Source of the DNA: Neoconidiobolus thromboides FSU 785
Taxonomy: Eukaryota; Entomophthoromycota; Entomophthoromycetes; Entomophthorales; Neoconidiobolaceae
DNA: 64,000 nt
NCBI GenBank assembly: GCA_025603075.1
Contig: MU626333.1
Location: 29,239-93,238, forward strand
Direction of reading: 5' to 3'
A program made the translations under genes and the position numbers. Shown piece by piece: positions 43,386 through 57,000 of the stretch. Every line of letters starts with the position of its first letter. Positions within the stretch are counted from its first letter, which is position 1. The notes under the pieces were generated by a model that was not told where the DNA came from, searched no databases, and saw nothing but the letters and a program-made list of their open reading frames with translations.

Positions 43386-45483
43386 ATGTGTGGTATTTTA
43401 CTTTTAATTCAAGTACAAAATCAACAACCTTTGTATTATCCATCCATATTAGAAGCTAACAAAAGAAGAGGTAAGTTAATAAAAGCCACACTTAGACTCA
43501 TGAATCCCACTAATTAATTCCAAGGCCCTGATGCTCAAGATGAGTATAAATTAAATATTAATATTAATAATAAAACAATAGAAATATTATTTTATGGATT
43601 TGTATTACATTTAAGAGGTGACAATGTAGTGAAACAACCAATAGTTAATGATAGGGGAGATGTGCTATGTTTTAATGGAGAAATATTTGGTGGATTAAAA
43701 GTAAATTTAAAACATTCTTAATAGATAGATGGAGTATTAATTGAATTAAATTAGGTTAATGAACATGAAAATGATGCAGTTGTATTATTTAATGAATTAT
43801 CAAAATTAGAAAATGAGAATGAAATTATAGAGTTATTAGATCAATTACAGGGTCCCCATGCGATTGTTTATTATAAAGTAAGAGATTGGATTTTTTACCT
43901 TTTACTGAGTTTATCAATATATTTTAGAAATCTTTAAATACTGTTTATTTTGGTAGAGATAAACTAGGTATTCGATCTTTATTAAAATTAGAAAATGAGG
44001 ATAATTTTATTTGTTTAACATCGGTTTCAACACCTTTATTATTTGAACAGAAAGAAATAGAAGATGATACAAAAGAAGTAGAAGTAGGAGTTTATTCTGA
44101 AATTGAAACAAAGAGATTTTTTAAACTACAATTTGATCAATATTTTGATGACTTAAAAAGCCTAATTCAACCTATTATTAGACCTTCTCATGGAGAAAAT
44201 ATAGATTTAGCTGAGTATTTGAAGATTAATGATGTTATACCACAAACTTTAGAAAAAGATATATTAAGTGATAATGATTTGTTTTTGAATGATATAATAG
44301 AAAACAATCATATAATTCTAGATGAATTTTATGATAAATTAAATCAATCCGTTTACAAAAGAGTGATAACAATACCTCCAAAACAGTAAGTAATATATTT
44401 GATAATAAGTTAATATAACAAATAGTAACAATAGATTTAAATAGAAATAAGAATGATGGGTCTAGAATAGCCATCTTATTTTCTGGCGGTATAGATTGTA
44501 CCATCTTAACTTATTTAGTTGATCAACATTTACCTAAAGATGAAAGTATTGATTTATTAAACGTAGCATTTGAAAATCCAAGAACAAAAAACATTAATTT
44601 TAATGTACCTGATAGAAAAACTGGATTAGAATCATATGAAGAATTGAAGTAAAACTGATATTATTAAAATAAGATTTTATTCATATAATTAACCTTGTTT
44701 ATTTAATATTATTATAATAGATTGTTATGTCCAAATCGTACATTTAATTTTGTTAAAATAGATATTCCTTATTCTGAAGTACAACTTCACCAATCACGCA
44801 TAAAATATTTAATTCATCCTTCCGACACTATAATGGATTTGGTAACTTTATTACTCATTTAATTAAAGCTATTTAATTACTAATAATGATGATAAATTCA
44901 ATAGAGTATAGCTTTAGCCTTTTGGTTTTCAGCACGTGGTAGTGGATATATTGATAACAACGGAGAAAGAATAGAATATACAACCAAAGCCAAAGTATTA
45001 ATTTCAGGTTTAGGGGCAGATGAACAGTTGGGAGGTTACTCAAGACATCGAACAGCATTTGAAATGGGTAGTTGGGAAAGGTTAATTAATGAGGTAAGTG
45101 AACAAAAGCATATAAACCTACTAATATTATCCCTAAGCTAATATTAATAATTCTTTATTATTCAGGTCCAACTGGATGTCTCCCGAATTAATTTACGAAA
45201 CTTAGGACGAGACGATCGTGTCTGTACCGATTGGAGTAAAGAAGTACGATATCCATTTTTAGATATTGAATTAATGAACTATTTGAATCAATTATCTATA
45301 AAAGATAAAATGGATTTAAGATATCCACGTGGTTTAGGTGAAAAAGCAATATTAAGGGCTTTAGCTAAGAAACTGGGTTTTAAAATACTACCTAGATTAT
45401 TTAAACGAGCAGTTCAATTTGGTTCTAGAACAGCCAAAATGCTACCTAGTGACAGCCAAACAAAGGGACATGATAAGATTTAA
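43386..45483 (+). CDS. Asparagine synthetase domain-containing protein (ASNSD1-like), 8 exons
   Basis: Exons 43386-43470, 43525-43700, 43755-43877, 43928-44385, 44445-44648, 44721-44841, 44905-45093 and 45166-45483 give 557 aa. The N-terminus MCGILLLIQ supplies the Cys2 nucleophile of class II glutamine amidotransferases; RGPDAQDE, then LRG and CFNGEIFGG follow as in ASNSD1. [13 protein letters not shown] ends this domain. The synthetase part has the ATP-binding loop LFSGGIDCT (exon 5) and [18 protein letters not shown] (exon 7), and ends with [13 protein letters not shown] and [15 protein letters not shown]. The cytosolic relatives are poorly characterised and are distinct from true asparagine synthetase. 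All eight junctions keep the frame. Exon 5 uses the TAG at 44442-44444, since the earlier TAG (44434) would lead to a stop. Confidence 0.9.
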
Positions 45484-45597
45484 AGATGAAGAATAACAAA
45501 ACATAGAATAAAATAAATTTAAAAAATTTGAATTTATTATTATCATTATTATCATTTCCTTTTTTTACACGCTCAAATATTTAATTTAAACTACTAT

Positions 45598-45947
45598 TTA
45601 ATATTCTTCTTCATATTGAGACCTAAATGGATCCATCTTTGTCTTTACTTTTCTAGCTTCTGTTTTAACCGTTTCAGTCATAAACTTTTCCCACATGGAG
45701 GATGCTTCTTTGAATTCAGAACCTACATCAGCTAATGCTTCTAAATTCGAATTAAATATATTCATGGTACCAATGATTCGATTAAGGCTCTAAAGAAAAT
45801 ACTGAAATTAGATGAAAAGATAGGGATGTTAGGAAATATTTAGGCGATGGAGCGATATAAAAAAAATAAACCTACAGTGTCAATTTCATCTATTAATTCC
45901 TGTCTTTCTTTACGAAAAGTTATACTTTCAATTTCAAATTGAGTCAT
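45598..45947 (-). CDS. DAD1: DASH complex subunit Dad1, 2 exons
   Basis: Exons 45876-45947 and 45598-45789 (intron 86 nt, GTAGGT donor) give 87 aa. The N-terminal FRKERQELIDEIDTSLNRII, then MNIFNSNLEALADVGSEFKE and ASSMWEKF, match the Dad1 pattern (ERQxLLxEI, then LNxxLExVxxVGxEFxxVSSLWxxF). Dad1 is a coiled-coil subunit of the fungal-specific DASH/Dam1 ring that couples kinetochores to spindle microtubules. The tail (KTEARKVKTKMDPFRSQ, EEEY) is basic and longer than in the smallest homologues. Convergent with the ASNSD1-like gene; the stop codons are 115 bp apart. Confidence 0.85.
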
Positions 45948-47171
45948 TTTTAAATTATTATAGTTGAATTAAAATTGTTTTTGAAAATTAGAATTTGTTG
46001 AGCTGTTTTTTAAAATAAATGTCATTGGTTGAGATTTAAAAGTGCAAATTTTGGGAGCATTCAATTCAAATTTTGCAACGCAAGGTGGATTGTTTTTTAA
46101 GTTTAAAAATTCAAAATTCTAGAAGTTGTTTCAATAAAAAGTAACGAATAAACTATATAGTGATGTTTTTTTGATTTCATTACTTTTTCATTTTTTAAGC
46201 ACTATTTGAGTGGAAAGATTGTTAGTAGAATTCTTGAACAAAAAAATGCATCCCCATATTTAGCTATTAATATATGAAATAATATTAAATCCATTTTTAA
46301 AAAATATTAAATTGAAAATAATGACAGCTGTTTTACCACTATTATTACTCAAGGCAGACGTTAAGTTTTATTAAAAAACGTTTTTCTGCTGGGTATTAAG
46401 ACTATGACTCTAAGGAGCCACTCAAGTATTTATTAAATTTTTGAACTTTAGAGGTGTTGGATTTTTATTAATTCTCCTATTTTTACAACTTAATAGATAG
46501 TGATTATTTGAAATGAAACTGGATTATTTTGAATCGTTTTAATCAATGTTTCTAGTCAATGTATTTATATAGTAAACTACTCTTGAATCCTTATTATTTG
46601 AAACAGTTTTTATTTTAAATATTATGAACTTAGCATTAAAATAAATCATCAACAAAACAAAAATTTAAAACCCAAATTTTTTTAATACTTCTAAATATGA
46701 TCAAAGCTTAATTAAACACTACTATTTTTTACAAATATTCTAATAAACTGAAATCAATTCTTCAAGTTATAACACTTTTAATAATTTCTATTGAAGATCT
46801 TTAATTACTGTTTTAGAAATGGCATTAAAATTATAGGAATTATTTATAAGAGCACCTTGATATTTAAAACTGAAACCAAAACGAATTCTAAATATCAATT
46901 TATATAATTGGTTCATTTGATTTATTTTACTAATTTAATTGCTAGTGGCTTAAATTTGCAGTTTAGTTTAATAGAATCAGCTATTTTTGAAGAATTATTT
47001 TTTTATCTTATTGATATTTTGTTCTCATTTATATTTTACCTTGTTACAAAGTATTACTTATACTTAGATATTTAGGTAGGTTGGGTATTTAGTATTAAAA
47101 GATTGTTAGTGACTTAAAGACTAATTTTCATTTTATATTAGAAAAAACTTTGAACTATATACAAAGAAAAG
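45948..47171. other. Intergenic stretch with one miniature element
   Basis: 1.2 kb between DAD1 and the RasGAP gene, divergent promoters; one miniature element (46159-46255). No other feature recognised. Confidence 0.55.
46159..46255 (+). mobile_element. Miniature inverted-repeat element, copy 18
   Basis: AGTGATG to CATCCCC, perfect ATAT duplication (46155-46158, 46256-46259). Confidence 0.9.
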
Positions 47172-50100
47172 ATGATGGACGCAGATGCACTCATCAAATC
47201 TCTAATTGATAGATTAGGGAATAAAGTAATTCTTCTTTTAATTATATTACTATTATACTAATATTATAAAAGCTATCAACCTTAGGAACAGGAGGGAAGA
47301 TTGAAGCATATGAAGCTGATCCTTTAGTATCCCAAACAGTTCGTTCATTAATTGATTTATCACAATATAAGGTACAGGTGACCATACAAGCTTTATTAGA
47401 CTTATTAGAAAGATCAATAAAAGTAAGTTTTCTTATTTCTATTGATATAAGAAATTAAAAATTAAAACTTTTAATAGATTGGCACTGAAGAGATAACTAA
47501 TGCCGATACCATGGTTCCACAATCCTTTATATTAAGGGTTATCAACTTATGTATAACCCGACATTGGTCTTTTTATTTAGATCCAACAATAGCAAACTCA
47601 AGAACCTCAACTAGTTTGTTTGATGAAGTAGATGAAAATGGAGTTAAAGATGATGATAATATGTCCGTTAAAAGTGGTCGATTAAATGGTGAAGGGAATC
47701 CACCATTATCTCATCGAAGCTCTTCATTAACTGGAGTAGTTCATAATGATAATGGACTTAAATTACTTGAAGATCCACCACCATTAGAAGAAGGTTTAGC
47801 TTTTAGTTTAATGAGAAATGCGTTCCAATTTCTTCATATTACTTATGCAGGGGATATAGCAGAAGGTTTTTTATCTTTAAGTGTGAATTCAAATGGTACA
47901 AGTATGTCCAAATCAGAAAAATCCCCAATCCGAATGTTTAAAGCAGGTTCCGATATTCGTACACAAATTCAAAATTCAGCAAGTTCTATACTTAAATATA
48001 TCTCTGCTTCTAATTGGTCGACAGTATTTCAACGATTTAAAGCAAGGATTACTTGTTTATCACAAACTAACGACGAAAGTATTGAATTAGGAGATCTCAA
48101 ATATTTAGAATATTGTAATTTAAATGAAAAGAGAATGGCAATGATATTTCAAGATTTAAATGTATCTTTTTTACAATTTAAAAGAGGCACTCAAATTAAT
48201 TTTGCAGCTATTTTACGTAGTTGTATTTGGAATTGGATTGAGACCTATCCCTTAAGTTTTATTAATTTACATAAAAATCAAAAGAGATTTGAAGGTAGTC
48301 CAGAAGTATTATTTGATATTTGTAATGGATTAGCGGATAATAGTAGAAAAAAGACTGCATTTTGGCCACTTCAAGTAATGCTTTTAGTCCTTTGTCCTGA
48401 TATTTTAAGTGGTATTATCAAAGGAAATTCACCTAATTCAAAAAAGAGTCAATTTTTTGATAATTTACGTAAAACATTAAAAGGAAAAACATTAGCTGAT
48501 GTAGCAGCTGTAGCTTATGTTGATCTTTGCAAAGCATCTACTTATTTAGCTAATATTGATGAAGCAGCTTTAAAACATATGATACCAGATATTGAATCTG
48601 AATTAAAAGAAAAGTTATTTGATCCACTACGACCTTTTGTTACAGCCGAAAATATCATTGATCAAAAATTAATGATTGATTGTTTAACAGCCTTTTTCCG
48701 GTTAAATGCTAATAATGCAATGCAATCTTTAATACCCATTTGTTTAAAAGAAAATGTACCCATTGCATTTAAATTGGTCTTAGTTAAGAGTTGTTATAAT
48801 ATTGCATCTCAAGCTTATTTACCTTGGAATCCAACTATATCTTCCATGTATTCTACTTTAGCTGGTCCAATGAGAAAATTGTTTCAACAAAATTTAATAT
48901 TAGATAGAGCGGATCTTTCCAATACTACTTTACCAGCAGACAAAAAAGCACGTAAATTGTATTTAATGCAAATTGAAGAAACAAATGAAAAATTAGAAAT
49001 ATTAATGAGTGTTTTGAGAGTATATCGATCCGAACCAATGTTGGCAATTGTTGGTCATACACCAGAAACTCAATATAATGAAAATTCCCAATTATTACAT
49101 AATATTACTATTTGTTTGAAGGATCCTAATTTGACTATACGTACTTGTGCAGCTGAAGCTTTACTTGAATTACATAATCCATCTTTAATTGAAAAATGGG
49201 GACCAGAAGAAACAATGATGGAGTCTTTTTGGAGCTGCAGCTCAACAATACTCACCGACATTTCTAGACAAATTCTAGATTACAAAGCAAAGGATGATGG
49301 TATTCGTTATTTTGTTGAAGTATTATATCAGATATTATTGCGACGAGTTAAATTTATCGAAATTCATAAAGATAAAATTCATAAAGGTATTAAAATACCA
49401 GAACGATTGGTTTCTCTAGTAGCTTTAGAAGTAGCTCTATTAGTGATGTTATGTATGCCAGATTCTGAAATCTGTTCTCAAGCTACATTTTCTTTAGGTT
49501 TATTAAGTAAAGAAATTGAGTTGACAAGTGAACTTAATGATGTAGATGACTATAAGTTAACTTTATTTGATAATAGAGCAGTTTACAACATGTTACCTAA
49601 AGCTGGTGTATTAGTTACTGGTAGAGTAGCTCAACAAAAAAGTATAAGAAAAATATTACGATTGGTTCAAATTCAAACCCCTGGGAATTTATTAGCTTGG
49701 GAAGAAGTCTATAAAAGATGGAAAAATTTAAAGAATATAGCTACAACACCACCAGACGAAGCGCCAGTTGATTTATTAGAAGTACCTAAAAAGAAAACAA
49801 ATTTTTTTAATACGAATCGAAATTCTACTCAACAAATAGTAGCCCCAACGTTACCACAAACAGATAATAAAAAACAACTAGAAATGTGGCAAAATTATAC
49901 TGGATTTTTATGTGCCATGGGAGGTATTTGTGTAGTTGGTGAGGAAAAAATTAAAGAAATGGAAAAACTAAAAGAAGATAGTGCTAAAAAAAACATCAAC
50001 TTACATTTTAGAACGGGTAAACCACCAAAAAAAGTACAAGATCCAAATGCTATCGTCAATCGATTTATTATGGATATGGTGGAATTATTAATTTGTGAAA

Positions 50101-53100
50101 GTCCATTTGCTCGTGAAATTGTTAAAGAATTAATTGGTGCCGAATTAAATCCTGCTAATTATGGTAATTTATTTCGACATTTAGAAACTATTGTTGGTAG
50201 GTTCTTTAGTGAAGGTGGAGATGTTAGCTGTAATGATTCATATACTATGTTTGTTGAACAAGCTATATCTGTATTAAAATTAATATTGGACCGATTAAAT
50301 GAAAATGCGGAATATATATTTGCAGTCGATCTAGATATGGGTAATTTATTATCTTCATTTGCAAGATATTTAAATCATGCGGATAATTCACCAACTACCC
50401 TTCGAGTTAAAGTCAAAATGAGTCAATTGACTGAAATTTTAATGTTGAAAAAGGATTTAGTTAGTTTAAGACATGAATTTCATTTTCGTAATAAATTGTT
50501 AGAAAGTATGGTAGAATGGACTTCAGATTTTGCAAAAACAACGGATTTAGGTAGTCATGAGGAAAGTAGTGAAAAATTATTTCGAGATTTGGATTTGGCT
50601 TTAATGAAAACAGTAGTTTTATTATTAGACGGCTTGCCTTTATTAGCTCAAGATACCAAAAGTGAAGCAGAACGTATGGAAGCCAAATCCAAATTATTTT
50701 ATAAATATTTTTCTTATTTTATTAAATTATTAAATCGATGTCGTATATTAGAAACAATCGAAGTAGGAAGTCATTCTATTAGAGATAATAGTGATTTAAT
50801 GAATTTGTTATCCAAATCTAAAGAGTCTTTAAAAGATCTTGGTCCACTTAAAGATTATACTATTTTAGCTTTATCCAATTTATTAAGTGCTAATATTGAA
50901 TCTGGTTTAAAATATTCTTTATCTATGGGTTATCATGAAGATACTAAAACTAGATCCGCTTTTATGCAAGTATTAACCAATATTTTAAAACAAGGTACCG
51001 AATTTGCTACTTTGGGCCAAACCACAGATAAAGATCGATTTCAAAGGATATTTACTTTATTTGAAGAAGAAGATCTTACACTTGCTATGTCCTTATGTGA
51101 TGTATGCCCAGTTTCTGATGTAGATGATCTAAGTTCTGTATTATTAAATTTATTCGATAGTTTGGGTATAACAATTAAAGTATTAAAAGCAGTAATTGAA
51201 AAAGAAATTTATAAAACAGATTCGTCCCCTGAATTATTTCGTCGTAATTCAATGGCTAGTAGACTATTAGCTTCTTTTGCTAAACTTTATGGGGATGATT
51301 ATTTGAGAATTTGTTTACAACCTATCCTTGAAGAAATGGTTAATAATCCACGACCTTATGAAGTCGATCCATCTAAAATTGGACCTGGTTCCGATGGTGA
51401 AACCAATTTAGCCAATTTGAAAAAAATGTGTCAAGCTTTCCTTGATTCTATTATAGAATCTAGTCATAAAATACCTACTTCGTTGCGAGAAATTTGTAGT
51501 TATTTAGCTAAAGTAGTAGTTGAAAAATTCCCAGAAGCTAATACAACTTCGGTTGGTGGTCTTATGTTTTTACGTTTCTTTTGTCCAGCAATTGTAGCTC
51601 CTGATATTCAAGGATTAGTTAAAACAGTTACGGATAAAGATTTAAGACGTGGTTTACTTTTGATTACTAAAGTTATTCAAAATCTTGCTAACAATGTATT
51701 CTTTGGTGCCAAAGAAGCTTTTATGATTAGTTTAAATGATTTATTGACAGATTATATTCCCAAAGTTACTAATTATTTGGTAGAAATATCAACACCAATT
51801 GAAGGTGAAGTAGCTCAAGTTAATGAAGGTGTTAAATTGGAAGATGATGATGTGGCTCGTTTACATTATTATTTAGTAGAAAATATTGAACGTATGGGTA
51901 GAGATATTGCTACACACAAATTATATACTGCTTTTCCAATTACTCAACGTATTATAGATCCAACTTTATTTGAAAGAAAAAAAGCGGAATCTAAACATGC
52001 TTATTATAGATTGACCATTTTATTAGCTCAATTAGGTAATCCAGAAAAACAAGAAAAGAAAAAAATTGGGGTGCCAGCACCATCAGCTAAATCAGGTGAA
52101 CAAGCTTATAAAGATTTTATGACTAAAAATAGGAATAGAGATATTACTTCTATTGCAGAAAGGAAAATTTTTTATGAAGGTGGATTATCTAAAGAAAGAC
52201 GACCAGTATTTTACTTTATTGCGAGAAGATTAATTGCTGAAGCAATTGATTTTGATTTATTAATGGTACAAATTTTCTTATCGTTGGAAAAATATGCTGG
52301 TAAATCCTATGAATTATTATTTGATATAACTCAGTTTGGTGCACCTAATGAATTGCCTATTTTATTTGTAAATCAAATTTTTAGTGTTTTTCCAGCGGAA
52401 GCTCAACAATCCATTTCTTCCATTTATTTTTATAATGTTAATACAGCTTTTCAAAGATATACAAAATCATTAGATAAAACTTTACCATTTAAATTTGCAA
52501 AGAGAACTTCATTCCCATGTAATTTATCCGAATTAGCAGAATATATTCATCAAGTAGATATCAAACTACCACGTTTAACAATAGCATTAGAAGCAGAAAC
52601 TGGTATTGCCTTTTCACCAGTAACCTGTATTACCCATTTAAAGCAGCATGTACCATCCAGTATTAAAGTATTACAAGATACCTTACAAATCAATATGTTA
52701 AAAAAACAAGAGATCCTTGGGTTATCCTCTTATTTTAATGATGTTTATCATATTTCTCAAATAGATGATGTTAGTATCTCAAGTTATAAAGATGAAAATT
52801 GTTTAGCTATTAAATTTGATGGAGGTGCTTCTACAATGATGTTGATTTCTCCAAAAATTGATTTGATTTGTAAAGCTATTAGAAACGCTAAAGCACGTTA
52901 TCTTGTTTCTAAACCAGCTGGTATTGACGAACGTGTTATACGTCCAAATAATGTACCAGGTACTTTATTAAATATGGCCTTATTAAATTCAGGTAGTGAA
53001 GACCCTAATTTAAGATTAGCTTCTTACAATATGTTATTTGCGTTAAGTTCAGTATTCAAATTTGATGCAGGAAATCAATTAATGATAGCCAAAGATTTAT

Positions 53101-55274
53101 GTATTCCTGGAAATAATACCAGTTTTGTTTTAACGGTTAGTGAAAGATTAGCAGCAACAGAACCTCAATTAACATTTGAATTTTTAAGTGAATGCTTTGT
53201 GGGTATCAAAAATTCCACTACACCATTAAAGCATTTATGTTTAGAATATATGGCACCTTGGTTGAGTAATTTAACGTATTTATCACGCAATTCAGCTTTA
53301 GAAGCTGGGGGTATTCATAGTCGTACAAGAGAATTATTGATATTAATGTTCGATTTAACAGTTAAAGAAACTGAAATGGCGCCTTCTATTCAATCCAAAA
53401 TTTGGCGTACTATTGGTCAAGTAGATGAATTAATTGATTTGGTACTTGATACCATTGTACAATATGCAGTAGAACATGGCGCTGGTTCTGTACAATCTGA
53501 AATATTAGCAGATACAACAGTAACTTTATCAGCTGTTAATGTACGCGCTGGTAAATTAGTATCTAGATTAAGAAAATTGATATCTAAAACAGCAATCAGT
53601 CCGAAACGTATATTAACAGAACATGTGGCTTGGGTAGAGATTGCAGTATTAGTACGATTTAATTTAATGTTATCATTTAATAATCGATTTATTGCTCAAC
53701 ATTATTTACCTGAAGTATTTCATTCAGTTTCTATATTAGCTGCTTCCGGACCACCCATTATTCGATCTTCAATTCATGGCTTAGTTATTAATGTAATTCA
53801 ATCTCTATGTACTTGTTTACCATCCGATCATCCATCTTTACGTATCTTATCAAATTTGTTAGCAGATTTTTCAGAACCTAAATTCCGATTGTTATTTGGT
53901 TTAAATCGAGTCAATATTAATGCCTTTTCTAGATCAGCTGAAGCTAACATTGATACTAATGATCCAATTCCATTATCTAATCTAGAATCCATTGTTCATA
54001 CTTTATTAGATGTTATTAGCTATGGCTCAGTATCTGTTGATCAATCAAATATTTGGAGGGCACGTTGGATGTCTTTAGTAACAAGTACAGCCTTTCAATT
54101 TAATCCAGCAGTCCAACCGAGAGCCTTTATTGTATTAGGATGCTTAGCACGTGGTGAAGTAGACGATGATTTATTATATCAAATATTAGTAGCATTAAGA
54201 GGAGCATTGGAACTATTTGATGATACCGATTGTAATTTAATTGTATCAATTATACTATGTTTATCCAACATAATAGAAAACTTACCAGCTGATAGTAAAT
54301 ATTTACAACCTATGTTTTGGTTAGGGATTGCTTTTGTTGAAATTGGACATATGCCATTAGTTTCACCAGCAGTTAAATTAGTCGAAGTTGTAATTAAAAG
54401 GATGAATCTATACCATATGTTTACTAATGAAGCACCAAGTACTGTATTAATGAAAGCAAGACAACCCTTTGATCATGTATCTTCCAAACTAGATCAAGGT
54501 TTAGGTGTTAATTTTTCTACAGACTTTTCTTTTGCTTTTTCAGCAGTATTTTTAAGAGGTTTAAAACAATCATTAACAAAAGCATCAACATTAACTATGT
54601 TTAAATTAATGCTTGAAATTACACAAAAAGCATATTGTGAACCAAATCAACAACCACAAATCTTAGGTTATTTATGTGCCCAATTACCAATGGCAGCTAA
54701 AAATGGAGATTTAAAAGAATTATTAGAAGCAGCTAATATTGAAGATTGTGAAGTAGATAATAATGAATTAAACAATACCTATTTTAAAATATTTGATAAA
54801 TTACCTGTAACGGATAAAGTGAATACCATTCTCTTAATTTCAATGATGACTGGTTTGTTACAATATGCCGAATTTGAAGCTGAACATTTATTTTTATATG
54901 GGTTTTTGGCAGAGGCTGCTTTAGCTTATCCAGAAATCTTTTCTTTAGTGTAAGTTTATTTAATTATAATTATCTATAATCTCATTTATTAATATTGAAT
55001 TCTATATAGCCAAAAAAGACTAGTACCTAAAATGACTCAAGTTTTACATTCGAATCAAACAGCAGCTATTATAGATTCAGTGCAATCTATTTTATATACT
55101 GTGATTTCCAATCCCTTTTATAAAGGTACTTCTCATAAAGATATTTCCTTAGCATTAGAACCATTAGGTTTTGTGGGGTTATTAGAATGTGCAGCTATCC
55201 CTGATTTACCTAAAGATGAATTATTACACAATGCACGATTGGCCGCTGGTTTAGTAGAAAATATTATTGGTTAA
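47172..55274 (+). CDS. Neurofibromin/IRA-type Ras GTPase-activating protein, 4 exons
   Basis: Exons 47172-47225, 47273-47422, 47478-54949 and 55010-55274 give 2646 aa, similar to neurofibromin (about 2,800) and shorter than yeast Ira1/2. The protein stimulates GTP hydrolysis by Ras and so dampens cAMP/MAPK signalling. The long N-terminal part is helical-repeat-like. The RasGAP domain lies at roughly residues 1270-1520: ELFRRNSMASRLLASF contains the arginine finger (Arg1323, aligned with neurofibromin Arg1276), and MFLRFFCPAIVAPDIQG (from about 1431) is the FLRFxxPA motif. A Sec14/CRAL-TRIO-like and PH-like module follows (about 1635-1890, LSKERRPVFYFIARRL). The C-terminal third is helical. 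The donor GTAAGT at 54950 bypasses an in-frame TAA and joins LVQKRLVPKM. Confidence 0.93.
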
Positions 55275-55494
55275 AATTATTGAAGACAGTTTTATTATTT
55301 TAATTCTATTTTATACAAAATGAATAAATAAATTTAATATTATTAAGGTTCTTATTAAAGAAAAGATAAGTTTTTTATTTAAATCAATTAAATAGAATTA
55401 TATAAAAGGAATGTGTGGAATCGAAAGAACTTTATAAGAGAGCGAAATAAGAAAGAGAAAAAAGAGAGTGAGTATATAATCAATAAGAATTCAA

Positions 55495-56169
55495 TTAAAA
55501 TACTTTATGATCAATAAATTTGAATTTATCTACTTTAGCACAGATATAGGCCATTGTCGTAATAATAGCTAAACAAATAGGGGTATCTAAATTTTGATAA
55601 AAGAATAAAGTACCTGGTTTTAGCAATTGATAATCTCTTTGAAATTTAGCAATTAATAAATTCTTTGATTTATTAATTAAATGATAACCCATTGGTTTAT
55701 GTTCATTGCCAATAGGTAATATATCTAATTTAAAATTCATATTGGAATTAATTAAATGTTTAATTTCCAACTCATAACTACGCCATTGAATAAAACCTAA
55801 ACTTAATAAATAAGGCGAATGTAAAATAAACTCATAACTTTGTTCAATATTAAATTTCAATTGATAACTCTTTCTTTTAATTGGTAACATACTAAATTTA
55901 CAATTTAATTCAATTATATTCTTTTCTTCTGTTTCAATTACATTATATTGATTTAGCTTTTTTAGCCCTCGAAATGTATATGCTATATCTTTTTTAAAAT
56001 CATTAATATAATAATAATTATGACCTAAGATACCTCGTTCACTAAAGATATATTGAGAATAAATTTGATTTGTATTTGGAAAATTGAGTTCACTAAGTTG
56101 TAAATTTAATCGACTTCGTTGACTTTTTTGACTACTATGGCTACTAGATATTATTGATGTAGAAGACAT
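55495..56169 (-). CDS. Hypothetical protein, possibly tubby/LURP-like beta barrel
   Basis: A 224-aa intronless protein. The first 20 residues are Ser/Arg-rich and probably disordered (SSTSIISSSHSSQKSQRS). The remainder alternates short strands (YTFRGLKKLNQYNVIE, SYELEIKHLIN, KNLLIAKFQRDYQLLKPG) in a way that recalls tubby C-terminal or LURP-one barrels found in many fungal proteins. A hydrophobic stretch (TPICLAIITTMAYICAKV) sits near the C-terminus and could be the central barrel helix or a membrane segment. I do not recognise a specific family. The gene is convergent with the RasGAP gene and divergent from a similarly built gene at 57001. Confidence 0.6.
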   Translation of the reverse strand: MSSTSIISSSHSSQKSQRSRLNLQLSELNFPNTNQIYSQYIFSERGILGHNYYYINDFKKDIAYTFRGLKKLNQYNVIETEEKNIIELNCKFSMLPIKRKSYQLKFNIEQSYEFILHSPYLLSLGFIQWRSYELEIKHLINSNMNFKLDILPIGNEHKPMGYHLINKSKNLLIAKFQRDYQLLKPGTLFFYQNLDTPICLAIITTMAYICAKVDKFKFIDHKVF

Positions 56170-57000
56170 TGAATAAAATTGTTTCTAAATAATTAAAAGC
56201 TTAGTTACCTTGATATATTTCATAGCTTCTATTTTTCAATACAAAAGTTAAATTTCCATCTTAACTTGATGTACCAATAAATTAAATTTCCGTATTATTT
56301 TTACATCTTTTGTCCTTTATAAAATTGAAGATTTTAGTTTGCTTGGGTCTTAAAATTTTCAGTTAATTAAATTGATTAACTAGAAGTAGTAAATCTCTTT
56401 TCATTGGTTTAAAAATAGAAAATTTAAGCTTATTTTAAAAAAAATTGAGATTTGAAAAAATTAAAAATGTACAAAGAATAATTGATATTTTCAATCTTTA
56501 AATTTAAATTTATATAGTTCTTATTTCTATAAATTATAGCGTCAAAATAAAAACCCCGCTTATTGACTTTCTTTTAATATCATATTGATTTTCTTTTTAT
56601 ATTTATTGACCTTCTTTTATAAACCTTTAATTGAATTTTTCCAAACCAATTGAACTTTTCTTAATAAGAAGCATTCCAAATTAGACCACCAAATAAACCT
56701 TACCACTAAAATAGACTTATAAAAATTCTTTTCACCATCAAAAATCATTCAATTTCAATAAGTTATTACTAAATAATGACTATTTCAATGATTTCGAAAT
56801 CATACTCTTATAATAACTTTTGAAGTTTAAATAACTATTACTCAAATTAAGTAAAATTAAGCTGTCACTTGTGTATCAATGAAATGATTTCAAAGGATGA
56901 TATCATTTTTGATCAATCCTTATGTTAAAAAAATTAGTATAAATTCAGATTGAAAGACAGTCAAAAACAAAGATTAAAATTAGGCATTGAATTTTAAATC
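56170..57000. other. Divergent intergenic stretch
   Basis: 830 bp, AT-rich, between two divergently transcribed orphan genes; probably shared promoter region. No specific site identified. Confidence 0.5.
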
